DNA of 31,421 nucleotides from a virus. Below the pieces are notes generated by a model. The model was not told the origin of the DNA. It did not search any database and saw nothing but the letters and a program-made list of their open reading frames with translations. The position numbers and the translations under genes were made by a program. Positions 15,717 to 21,994 of this stretch are shown here, one piece after another. The stretch is taken from positions 1-31,421 of IMG/VR virus record IMGVR_UViG_3300037493_001277. The stretch is one strand, 5' to 3'. Positions within the stretch are counted from its first letter, which is position 1. Each line of letters opens with the position of its first letter.

Positions 15717-16051
15717 TATAGTAAAGATTTAATTACGTTTTTAATAATTTCAATTTCGTTGTCGGTACAAGGTATTTCATCGCCTTCGCTGGTGATATAA
15801 TAAGCCTCGTTAATCTCGTTCAATTCGCGTTCAAGTAAATAGTCTGCTGGCTCGTCGCGTGTTTCTCTGCTATAAGCAACAAAGGTCTCCGTTATAGTTG
15901 CGTTAACCACGAGGCTAACATTACCCATATCAATCTCAAATTCAAAGGTATCGGTATCGTAATCGCCCACACGATCAAAGTTAAAATCAAGTTTTTCGAT
16001 TGCGCGAACTATCTCGCGTCTGTTTTCTAAAAATACATTGATGTCGTACAT
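15716..16051 (-). CDS. Acidic protein, unknown
   Basis: 111 residues, strongly acidic (FDRVGDYDTDTFEFEIDMGN; ERELNEINEAYYITSEGDE). Such charge is seen in DNA-mimic and anti-restriction proteins, but also in many unrelated small phage proteins, so no role is assigned. It lies mid-block and ends exactly where the next leftward gene starts. Confidence 0.7.
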   Translation of the reverse strand: MYDINVFLENRREIVRAIEKLDFNFDRVGDYDTDTFEFEIDMGNVSLVVNATITETFVAYSRETRDEPADYLLERELNEINEAYYITSEGDEIPCTDNEIEIIKNVIKSLL

Positions 16052-16068
16052 ATTATAAGGGTTTAAAT

Positions 16069-16083
16069 GGGGTTGTTAACCCC
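16069..16083 (-). other. Perfect hairpin between leftward genes
   Basis: GGGGTT, a GTT loop, AACCCC: a perfect six-pair stem 6 nt past the stop of the gene at 16090-16326. On the leftward transcript it has no T-tract, so it may be an RNA-stability or partial-termination element rather than a terminator. Confidence 0.5.
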
Positions 16084-16089
16084 GTTGGT

Positions 16090-16326
16090 TTATTTTTCTA
16101 TTATTAATAAGATTCTATTTTCATTCCCATTTTGTTTTACCCAACAATGATTCGAGCCAAAACCATAAATAAATCCCGAAGTATGCACCGCATCTAAATT
16201 ATCTTTTAATTTAGCAAGGCTTGTTGATAATGTCGCACATCTTACTATTCCATCAAGCGTTATTAAATCGTGCTTGTAGTCAGTTGTGTACGGGTTAGTT
16301 AACGATGATTCAATTTGTACTTTCAT
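16090..16326 (-). CDS. Small protein, unknown
   Basis: 78 residues from the ATG at 16326, behind an A/C-rich leader (ACCAAACATT). Upstream in-frame ATGs exist but overlap the first gene of the block. Its first residues (MKVQIES) match those of the neighbouring gene (MKAQIES), which suggests shared descent of the translation start or N-terminus. The rest (TLDGIVRCATLSTSLAKLKD; GFIYGFGSNHCWVKQNGNEN) matches nothing I recognise. Confidence 0.65.
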   Translation of the reverse strand: MKVQIESSLTNPYTTDYKHDLITLDGIVRCATLSTSLAKLKDNLDAVHTSGFIYGFGSNHCWVKQNGNENRILLIIEK

Positions 16327-16351
16327 AATGTTTGGTTTTAATTGTTTGTTT

Positions 16352-16552
16352 TTAATTGTTTTCATTTTCGTAAATGTTCTCATAACACACGCGCACAAAT
16401 TCATTGAGTAATGTTTTATGGCCTTCGCCATCTTCATTGTCAATCGCTTGGCTGTCAGTGGTAGTGAAAGAGTAAGAGTAGTTTCCAAGTTTAACGGTTA
16501 CTCTCCAATGACCGTATCCTGTTTTGGTAATGCTTTCAATTTGCGCTTTCAT
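16352..16552 (-). CDS. First gene of leftward block, paralogue of 14816-15013
   Basis: 66 residues from the ATG at 16552. The reading frame extends upstream, but it would include the leftward promoter, so the ATG after an AAACAAAC-rich leader is preferred. A beta-rich N-terminal half (YGHWRVTVKLGNYSYSFTTT) is followed by AIDNEDGEG and a C-terminal helix. It is clearly related to the 65-residue protein at 14816-15013. Function unknown; early expression is expected from its promoter-proximal place. Confidence 0.7.
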   Translation of the reverse strand: MKAQIESITKTGYGHWRVTVKLGNYSYSFTTTDSQAIDNEDGEGHKTLLNEFVRVCYENIYENENN

Positions 16553-16579
16553 AATATAAGTTTTTGTTTGTTTGTTTAG

Positions 16580-16612
16580 CAAATATAGGAAACTTATTTT
16601 GATATTAAACAA
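16580..16612 (-). promoter_or_regulatory. Leftward early promoter
   Basis: On the minus strand, TATATTTG (16587-16580) is a perfect -7 box; TTG at 16612-16610 gives a 22-nt spacer, longer than at the other promoters. The start codon of the first leftward gene lies 27 nt downstream of the box. The 12 bp around the box is an inverted copy of the rightward promoter's. Confidence 0.6.
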
Positions 16613-16671
16613 AACTTATTAATAAAGTTTATGAACAAAGCAATGTTTATAACTTATTTTGTTTAGTCATA

Positions 16672-16701
16672 TTGTTTATTAATAAAGTTGGCCTATATTT
16701 G
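16672..16701 (+). promoter_or_regulatory. Rightward early promoter
   Basis: TTG at 16672-16674, a 19-nt spacer, then TATATTTG at 16694-16701 (perfect TAnnTTTG). The palindrome TTTATTAATAAA (16675-16686) lies in the spacer and could be an operator. Transcription should start near 16706, just before the long inverted repeat of the leader RNA. Confidence 0.7.
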
Positions 16702-16708
16702 CTCACAC

Positions 16709-16993
16709 GTTCATTGAGGGATTGGCAAACAAAATCCGATTTTATAGGAAAGCAGGACGCGCACCATAGCGGTTGTCTTAAGTAATAAGAAAATGAAAAC
16801 CATCACTATTCGTAGCGGTGTCGCAAACTAGCGATAATGAAATAGGAACGGGACTATGCAATGTGAGTAGTAAGCAATGTCTTCTCGACACAGTAACCAA
16901 TCTGCACTCTCGTAAGAGATGAGAACAGAGATAGTAGCTTTCACCGAACCTGACACAATGTAAATAGGACAGATACCATACCCCTCATTGAAC
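16709..16993 (+). ncRNA. Candidate structured RNA / long leader of early operon
   Basis: This 285-nt segment has no substantial reading frame and looks richer in G and C than the flanking AT-rich DNA. Its ends pair: GTTCATTGAGGG (16709-16720) with CCCTCATTGAAC (16982-16993), 11 of 12 positions. Local hairpins inside are ATTGG/CCGAT (16721-16740), a bulged stem at 16756-16777, a TTCG-capped stem at 16799-16819, TCGC/GCGA (16821-16834), ATAG/CTAT (16842-16857), TGTC/GACA (16878-16890) and CTCT/AGAG (16907-16918). The RNA would begin at the early promoter's start point. I match it to no known RNA family; it could be a free non-coding RNA or a cis-acting leader. Confidence 0.5.
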
Positions 16994-17025
16994 TTAATTT
17001 TAAACCAATAAAAAAAATTACTAAA

Positions 17026-17211
17026 ATGGCAAAAAAAGAACTTTTAAAACAAGCAAACTTCGCAAGGCTGGTGAATCAATCACCAGTGCGCATCTATTAT
17101 TTAATCGAAACGCGGAGGCTTCCCGTTACCACTATTGACGGGGTGAACTTTATAGAAGCAAGCGAGGAAAATATAAACATTGCTAAACGTAAAACAAATG
17201 ATAAAAAGTAA
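17026..17211 (+). CDS. Small helix-turn-helix DNA-binding protein
   Basis: 61 residues. NFARLVNQSPVRIYYLIETR (residues 11-30), followed by RLPVTTIDGVNFIE, matches the plan of excisionase/AlpA-like winged helix-turn-helix proteins: helix, turn, recognition helix, then a short beta wing. It is the first gene after the early promoter and leader RNA, so a role in regulating early genes or replication is plausible. With no integrase seen, a classical excisionase function is unlikely. Confidence 0.75.
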   Translation: MAKKELLKQANFARLVNQSPVRIYYLIETRRLPVTTIDGVNFIEASEENINIAKRKTNDKK

Positions 17212-17401
17212 AATTCAAGAAACGATTGACACGATAGGTCAAATTGATTTCGACATCCGATGGGTGCAGCAGAAAATTGCTAAACAGAATTACAATAGCT
17301 TTAAAAAGTCAATAGAGCATCAGGAGAAGATTCAAATGATGGTGCTGGAAAGGCTAAAAGATCGTTACAATAAACAAGTCGAGAAATTAAAAATTTACTA
17401 A
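17198..17401 (+). CDS. Small coiled-coil protein, unknown
   Basis: 67 residues from the ATG at 17198, chosen for its A-rich leader (AAAACAA) and short overlap with the preceding gene; an ATG six codons upstream is possible. Almost entirely helical and basic (DIRWVQQKIAKQNYNSFKKS, VLERLKDRYNKQVEKLK). It lies just before the recombination genes. Function unknown. Confidence 0.65.
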   Translation: MIKSKIQETIDTIGQIDFDIRWVQQKIAKQNYNSFKKSIEHQEKIQMMVLERLKDRYNKQVEKLKIY

Positions 17402-17411
17402 ATCAAACAAA

Positions 17412-18107
17412 ATGGAAAACAAACAAACAACAATCACAGATGCCAACATTGAACCAATCATTGAATTGGTGAATGAAGGAGAAGCGCACCAAGTAGGTGA
17501 GCAAACAGAAAGCAATATAACATTGCACCCAGCACCTCAACAGGGCGGTGAACTAAGTACCTTTGGCAATAAAGAAGGCTTTGAGCACGCGATGAGAGTA
17601 GCAAAGGCTTTAAGTGTTAGCGATCTTGTACCAGTGCAATACAAGGGAAATATTAGTAACTGCCTTATTGCTATTGATGTAGCAAAGAGAATAGGCGCGA
17701 GTGAGTTAATGGTTATGCAGAACTTATACATTGTGCATGGCAAACCTTCGTGGAGTTCTCAGTTTCTTATTGCAACTTTAAACGCGAGCCGTAAATTCTC
17801 ACCGCTTAGATTTGAAGAAGATGAAAACAACGGAGGTAGATGTAGAGGTGTAGCGATTGACTTAGCAACGGGCGACAAAGTAGAAGGCGTATGGGTTACT
17901 ATGGAAATGGCACACGCTGAAAAGTGGATTGATAAAGCTGGCAGCAAATGGAAAACAATGCCTCAGTTAATGATGCGTTATCGCGCTGCTGCTTTCTTTA
18001 CGCGTCAATTTGCGCCTGAGGTGTCAATGGGTATAATGACGCACGAGGAAGTGATAGATATTACTAACATTCAATCTAAACCACAAACAAAATGGACACA
18101 AGAATAA
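17412..18107 (+). CDS. RecT-like single-strand annealing protein
   Basis: 231 residues. The first 50 are low-complexity and probably disordered. From residue about 55 the sequence follows the RecT-like pattern: AMRVAKALSVSDLVPVQYKG, then CLIAIDVAKRIGASELMVMQ, then HGKPSWSSQFL, KWIDKAGSKW, and the conserved PQLMMRYRAAAFFTRQFAPE (residues 184-203). These proteins coat single strands and anneal homologous DNA during phage replication and repair. The gene overlaps the exonuclease gene by 16 nt, the usual pairing of a Red-type system, which strengthens the assignment. Confidence 0.8.
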   Translation: MENKQTTITDANIEPIIELVNEGEAHQVGEQTESNITLHPAPQQGGELSTFGNKEGFEHAMRVAKALSVSDLVPVQYKGNISNCLIAIDVAKRIGASELMVMQNLYIVHGKPSWSSQFLIATLNASRKFSPLRFEEDENNGGRCRGVAIDLATGDKVEGVWVTMEMAHAEKWIDKAGSKWKTMPQLMMRYRAAAFFTRQFAPEVSMGIMTHEEVIDITNIQSKPQTKWTQE

Positions 18108-18751
18108 TAGTAGAAGCGGAACAGCGTAGCCCTGAGTGGCACGCTGCCCGTTTAGGTTTGTTTACTTCATCGGAGATTTACAAACTAATGAGCGAACCTA
18201 AAAAGAAAACGGAAACTTTAAGCGAAGGTGCTAAAACGTACATCATGCAGAAAGTTGCTGAAAGTTTAACGGGAATTGTTGAGGAGGTGCCAGTTAATAA
18301 GGCTATGCAATGGGGTGTGGATAATGAGCCAATAGCCAAAAAATGGCTTTCTAAAATGTGCGACTTTGAAATACTTGAAACCAAGTTTATCTATATCGAA
18401 GGTATGAACTACGGTGGTTCGGGCGATGGTTGGATTCGTGAGATTGATTCTGCGCTGGAAGTGAAATGCTTGAACACAGCTAACCATTTAACTGAGATTC
18501 GTTTAGCTGAAAGTGCGGACAGCATTAGACAAAATTTGGCAAATCGTTATTGGCAAATTACAAGTGATGCATACCTTCGCAACGCGTCTAAGTGTACTTT
18601 GTGCTGGTTTGATAGTAGAGTGCCGAATGACTTTGGTTTATTCACTAAGACGTGGGATATAGTTCCTGCAGATGTTGAATTGATGCTATCTAAAATAAAG
18701 CTGGCAAACGATTACTTTCATGAACAACTTGAATACTTTAATAAACTATAA
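18092..18751 (+). CDS. YqaJ-type viral recombinase (lambda exonuclease fold)
   Basis: A 219-residue PD-(D/E)XK nuclease that resects double-strand ends 5' to 3' for the annealing protein encoded just upstream. Visible motifs: RSPEWHAARLGLFTSSEIYKL (residues 12-32; the EWHxxRxGxxTxSE signature), the WGVDNEP acid (E79), and SGDGWI with ALEVKC (D112, E123, K125; the catalytic D-ExK). A C-terminal helix-rich region follows. It probably acts as a multimer, threading one strand. Confidence 0.9.
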   Translation: MDTRIIVEAEQRSPEWHAARLGLFTSSEIYKLMSEPKKKTETLSEGAKTYIMQKVAESLTGIVEEVPVNKAMQWGVDNEPIAKKWLSKMCDFEILETKFIYIEGMNYGGSGDGWIREIDSALEVKCLNTANHLTEIRLAESADSIRQNLANRYWQITSDAYLRNASKCTLCWFDSRVPNDFGLFTKTWDIVPADVELMLSKIKLANDYFHEQLEYFNKL

Positions 18752-18754
18752 ACT

Positions 18755-18922
18755 ATGAAAAAGGGATACTGGTGTAAGCAGCGCGAACTTGTTACTATTC
18801 TGCAAGAGGATAGGACACATTACTTAATAGAGTTCTTCAACGGGGTAAAACTTTGCACGAATAAAAATGCGGTGCAGGATATTTATTTTGATGAGAATAT
18901 AAAAGAAGGTGAATTAATCTAA
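18755..18922 (+). CDS. Small protein, unknown
   Basis: 55 residues (MKKGYWCKQRELVTILQEDR, then HYLIEFFNGVKLCTNKNAVQ, ending EGELI). Predicted strands suggest a small beta barrel. It starts 3 nt after the exonuclease stop and ends just before a -7-like box. Function unknown; early operon membership is clear from spacing. Confidence 0.6.
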   Translation: MKKGYWCKQRELVTILQEDRTHYLIEFFNGVKLCTNKNAVQDIYFDENIKEGELI

Positions 18923-18931
18923 ATAATTTGC

Positions 18932-19048
18932 TATATTTGTGCATCTCTTAGGTGAAAGGTCGAAAATCACTAAGAAATTATTTAACAACCGAATCGGGCA
19001 ACTGGTATATGGGTATTCGACCACCTCACCGCCAGTTCCTGAGGAGGT
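18932..19048 (+). promoter_or_regulatory. -7 box and structured leader of initiator gene
   Basis: TATATTTG at 18932-18939 is a perfect -7 box, but I see no clear TTG at -33. The leader then forms a nine-pair stem with one bulge (18946-18955 with 18967-18975) and a long-range stem AACTGG/CCAGTT (19000-19005 with 19032-19037). A rare Shine-Dalgarno-like GGAGGT (19043-19048) lies 12 nt before the ATG and can pair with ACCTC at 19023-19027. This suggests translational control of the initiator. Confidence 0.45.
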
Positions 19049-19060
19049 TTATATTTTACT

Positions 19061-19738
19061 ATGGCTAAAGACCCAGCATTTTTATTTTACCCTAACGACT
19101 GGTTAGGAGGAACTCTCGGAATGACTTTTGAAGAAAAAGGCGCATACATGGAATTGTTAATGCTACAATTTAACAGAGGTCATATGACCTCACATATGAT
19201 GGGTCATATGGTTGGTCAAAATTTGGATAAACTTTTGCATAAATTTATAAAAGATGAAAACGGACTATATTATAATGTTAGGTTAGATGAGGAAAAGGAA
19301 AAGCGTAAAACCTTTACTGCGAGTAGGAGAAACAACATAACTGGGACTAATCAACACACGAAAAACAACCATAAAAAAGAAGGTCATAAGGGAGGTCATA
19401 TGAGCTCTCATATGGAAAATGAAAATAATAATACTATTATTATTAATAAAGAAGACAAAAGAGAGAAGTCAAAACAACTTTGGAATTATTTATTAAGTTC
19501 CAAGCAATGGATTGACCCGTTAATTATGAAGCATCAAACCAATAGGGAACTAATAGCACTTTCATTAAAAGATTTTTTTGCAATACAGAATTTAATCGAA
19601 AACCCGAGAGAGGATGCAGAAGAAGTTAAAAAGCATTTTGCTAACTGGCTTAAAAAAAACCCGCCTAAAAAGGCTGAAGTACCGTTAAGCAATAACCCAG
19701 CGCCTTGGGCTAACTTTGGTAAACACGAAGAAGTATGA
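19061..19738 (+). CDS. Replication initiation protein, DUF1376/YdaU-like
   Basis: 225 residues. The N-terminal 75 residues show the DUF1376 signature (PAFLFYPNDWLGGTLGMTFE, then EKGAYMELLMLQFNRG), a domain found at the start of phage replication initiators. A polar, Asn/Lys/His-rich linker (residues about 86-135) contains repeated HM pairs encoded by CATATG repeats. A helical C-terminal domain follows (SKQLWNYLLSSKQWIDPLIM; FFAIQNLIENP). The organisation (DNA-binding N-terminus, linker gene segment with repeats, helicase gene next) parallels lambda O. It ends in an ATGA overlap with the helicase gene. Confidence 0.75.
   Translation: MAKDPAFLFYPNDWLGGTLGMTFEEKGAYMELLMLQFNRGHMTSHMMGHMVGQNLDKLLHKFIKDENGLYYNVRLDEEKEKRKTFTASRRNNITGTNQHTKNNHKKEGHKGGHMSSHMENENNNTIIINKEDKREKSKQLWNYLLSSKQWIDPLIMKHQTNRELIALSLKDFFAIQNLIENPREDAEEVKKHFANWLKKNPPKKAEVPLSNNPAPWANFGKHEEV
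19178..19456 (+). other. Candidate replication origin inside initiator gene
   Basis: CATATG occurs at 19181, 19193 and 19205, spaced exactly 12 bp, and again at 19397 and 19409, again 12 bp apart. Extended GGTCATATG copies lie at 19178, 19202 and 19394, a partial GGTCATA at 19382, and the perfect palindrome GGTCATATGACC at 19178-19189. An almost pure A/T stretch (about 19415-19447) follows the last repeat. Iterons next to an AT-rich unwinding element within the initiator gene are the layout of lambdoid origins. The role is inferred. Confidence 0.5.
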
Positions 19739-20715
19739 GTAAATTAATAGCAGCAGAAAACATCTTTGAGCCATCAGAGGGGCGCGCATTTGTAGAAGGT
19801 TTAAGAAGCGGTGCGATAAAAAGAGGGCTTGGTATTGGCGACAAGGTAGCTGACCAGCATTTAGCTTATAAGCCTGAGCAACTTGTATTTATTAACGGGC
19901 ATGATAACGTGGGTAAAACAGATTGGATATTATGGTACTTCTGTGTGCTAAGTAAAAAATATAATTTGAAGTGGGATATATTTTCAGCCGAAAATTCAAT
20001 AGGTTCATTGAAAGTTAAGATAGCGCAGTTTTTAACTGGCATCAATATTTTTAAGATACCTGAAATGCAGTTGCATAGAACGTATGATGAAATGAGCGAA
20101 ATGTTTAATTTTGTCCGCAACGATAAACTATTTGATGCAAAACAGATATTGGAAGTGAGCAGCGGCACGAAGTCAAACGGTTTACTTATTGACCCGTACA
20201 ATTCACTTAAAGGGATGGGGCTTGGTAATAACAAGCACGAAGAAGATTATGAGATTTGCGCTTTGATGCGTATCTTCTGCAAGCAGACACACAAAAGTTT
20301 ATATGTCAATACGCACTTGGTAACTGAGGCTGCGAGAAAAAAGTTCCCAAAAGACCACGTAAACGAAGGACATTTGATGCCTCCCGAAAAAGCCGATACC
20401 GAAGGAGGGCAAAAGTTTGCTAACAGAGCCGATGATTTTATAAGCATTCACCGTATGACGCAACACGCAACAGCGTTCAATGTAACTGAGGTACACGTAC
20501 GAAAAGTTAAAGAAACATTAACGGGTGGGAGTGTTACACCGAGAGAAGCACCACTACTATTCACGATGCAAGACTATTGTAAATTCACCATTGGAGGCAA
20601 TAACGTACTTGAAACAACACCAGTACAACAAACATTATCAACTTTAAACCATGTAAAAAATGACAAATTTGAAACTGAGAGCGTTCAAGCGGATGCAGAC
20701 CCTTTCCCGTTCTAA
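19735..20715 (+). CDS. Replicative helicase-like ATPase (RecA/DnaB fold)
   Basis: 326 residues. Walker A GHDNVGKT (55-62), Walker B LLIDPYNSL (150-158), a sensor-like YVNTHLV (190-196) and KFANRADDFISIHR (227-240) fit the ATPase core of DnaB/RepA-type hexameric helicases. FSAENS (83-88) is the usual acidic motif after strand 2. There is no primase or zinc-binding domain, so host primase or another factor would be required. The gene is coupled to the initiator by overlap, forming a two-gene replication module. Confidence 0.8.
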   Translation: MSKLIAAENIFEPSEGRAFVEGLRSGAIKRGLGIGDKVADQHLAYKPEQLVFINGHDNVGKTDWILWYFCVLSKKYNLKWDIFSAENSIGSLKVKIAQFLTGINIFKIPEMQLHRTYDEMSEMFNFVRNDKLFDAKQILEVSSGTKSNGLLIDPYNSLKGMGLGNNKHEEDYEICALMRIFCKQTHKSLYVNTHLVTEAARKKFPKDHVNEGHLMPPEKADTEGGQKFANRADDFISIHRMTQHATAFNVTEVHVRKVKETLTGGSVTPREAPLLFTMQDYCKFTIGGNNVLETTPVQQTLSTLNHVKNDKFETESVQADADPFPF

Positions 20716-21067
20716 GATAGCAGAGGAGAGAGAAACCGATAGCCTCAATGATTTATTTAAAGAGGAGGTTATGATTGATTTATCATTCGACTTGGCACTT
20801 TGCGAAATGATGGCGAAAAAATCAGCTGGAGCAAAAAAGAATAATTGGGAAAATATGGCTTTGCGAATTCAATCGTATAAAGATTACATTGATAAAATCC
20901 ATTCTAAGGCAAAAAGAGAGTATCTAATAAACGATATGAATCCAAGTGATATAATTACACTACTCGATAAAAATAAGCGCTTAGAGAGGTTTAATTTAAG
21001 TTTGATGAAACAGAATGATAATGTAAAAACGCAAATTGATAATTATGTGGCCCGATACGGATTATGA
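20660..21067 (+). CDS. Unknown protein, replication region
   Basis: 135 residues from the ATG at 20660, behind an A-rich leader; it overlaps the helicase end by 56 nt (an ATG at 20693 would shorten the overlap). Basic N-terminus, central helices (LCEMMAKKSAGAKKNNWENM, YIDKIHSKAKREYLIN) and a C-terminal coiled coil. Its place behind the helicase suggests a replication accessory such as a loader or regulator, without motif support. Confidence 0.65.
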   Translation: MTNLKLRAFKRMQTLSRSKIAEERETDSLNDLFKEEVMIDLSFDLALCEMMAKKSAGAKKNNWENMALRIQSYKDYIDKIHSKAKREYLINDMNPSDIITLLDKNKRLERFNLSLMKQNDNVKTQIDNYVARYGL

Positions 21068-21257
21068 AAAAAAGATTTGGAACTTATGCCAAACGATGGA
21101 AGTAGGTAAGGTTTTCGATATTACTCTTTATGTGGCACCTGAGAGAAGGCAAAAGTTTATCGAGATAGTAAAAGGTTATATTGACCACGATTGTAGTGAT
21201 TTAACTTATATTGAGTTCAACAACGAATACACGAAGATTAAAAAATATTTAAAATAA
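21045..21257 (+). CDS. Small protein, unknown
   Basis: 70 residues from the ATG at 21045; the TTG at 21036 is a weaker alternative. The sequence starts MWPDTDYEKKIWNLCQTMEV and has DITLYVAPERRQKFIEIVKG in the middle. It overlaps the previous gene by 23 nt and is followed 2 nt later by the methyltransferase gene. Function unknown. Confidence 0.65.
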   Translation: MWPDTDYEKKIWNLCQTMEVGKVFDITLYVAPERRQKFIEIVKGYIDHDCSDLTYIEFNNEYTKIKKYLK

Positions 21258-21259
21258 TT

Positions 21260-21925
21260 ATGAAAGTACTTAATTTATATGCCTGCTTAGGCGGAAACAG
21301 ATACAAGTGGACTGATTGCGAAGTAACAGCGGTTGAACTTGACCCAGAACTTGCACGAATGTACCAAGAGAGATTTCCAAATGATACGGTTATTATTGCA
21401 GATGCACACCAGTACTTATTAGACCACTATAAAGAATTTGATTTTATATGGAGTTCACCACCATGCCCAACACATTCAAGGGTTAGATTTACTCAAAAAA
21501 ATAAGGATTTTTATAAACCTGAATATCCAAACATGATGCTTTACCAAGAGGTTATTTTTTTAGAATATCATTTTGCTGGGAGATATATTGTTGAGAATGT
21601 TATACCTTATTATGAGCCTTTAATTCCCGCACAGAAAAGAGGCAGGCATTTATATTGGACTAATTTTAGACTACCAAATGATACGGGTGAGAGAAAAGAA
21701 GGAAAAGGACTTATTGGGGGGTGTAATAATGAGTTTGAAAAATTATGTGAGTTTCATAAAATAAATATAGACTCGTATAAAGGAGAGCAAACGAAAATAA
21801 AAATTGCTAGGAATCTTGTTGATTACGAAGTGGGAAAAACAATTTTCAATACAGCAAGAGGAATAATAGAAAAGCAAAATGTAAATCAAACTTCAATATT
21901 TGACGAATTACAAAAAATAATTTAA
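21260..21925 (+). CDS. C5 cytosine DNA methyltransferase (short)
   Basis: 221 residues. Motif I is the variant LYACLGGNRY (6-15), motif II AVELDPELA (24-32), motif IV SSPPCPTHS (65-73) with catalytic Cys69, motif VI YIVENV (109-114), and motif VIII QKRGRHLYWTNF (125-136). It would methylate cytosine in phage DNA to evade host restriction, or as a regulatory mark. It is well short of the usual 300-400 residues: the target-recognition domain is small or missing. The start is an ATG behind an A/T-rich leader. Confidence 0.85.
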   Translation: MKVLNLYACLGGNRYKWTDCEVTAVELDPELARMYQERFPNDTVIIADAHQYLLDHYKEFDFIWSSPPCPTHSRVRFTQKNKDFYKPEYPNMMLYQEVIFLEYHFAGRYIVENVIPYYEPLIPAQKRGRHLYWTNFRLPNDTGERKEGKGLIGGCNNEFEKLCEFHKINIDSYKGEQTKIKIARNLVDYEVGKTIFNTARGIIEKQNVNQTSIFDELQKII

Positions 21926-21942
21926 AATAATTATGAAAAAGT

Positions 21943-21972
21943 TTGCAAATCAAAATAAAGGTGCTATATTTG
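21943..21972 (+). promoter_or_regulatory. Bacteroidota-type promoter downstream of methyltransferase
   Basis: TTG at 21943-21945 (part of TTTG), a 19-nt spacer, then TATATTTG at 21965-21972. The geometry matches the rightward early promoter at 16672. The next gene starts 22 nt after the -7 box. It provides separate expression for the small-gene cluster from 21995 on. Confidence 0.65.
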
Positions 21973-21994
21973 GGTATAATTTAAAACAAACGAT

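Larger units (their letters stand above)
16578..16703. promoter_or_regulatory. Divergent control region with inverted and direct repeats
   Basis: A 12-bp perfect inverted repeat, AGCAAATATAGG (16578-16589) and CCTATATTTGCT (16692-16703), places two -7 boxes back to back. Between them lie a 14-bp direct repeat, TTATTAATAAAGTT (16616-16629 and 16676-16689), each copy containing the palindrome TTATTAATAA, and AACTTATTTTG twice (16591-16601 and 16651-16661). The right palindrome sits inside the rightward promoter spacer and the left one upstream of the leftward promoter. This is the arrangement expected of operators for a regulator switching both early transcripts. Confidence 0.6.

Noticed and set aside
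16709-16993. Resemblance to RNase P RNA (AGGAAAGC early, ACAGTAACC, CGTAAGAG, ACAGATACC in that order)
   Set aside because: The essential P4 pairing between the 5' and 3' core segments is absent and the total length is too short; the matches are brief and probably chance.
17026-17211. The small HTH protein as an excisionase implying lysogeny
   Set aside because: No integrase or attachment-site candidate was found in the complete genome; the fold is equally common in regulators.
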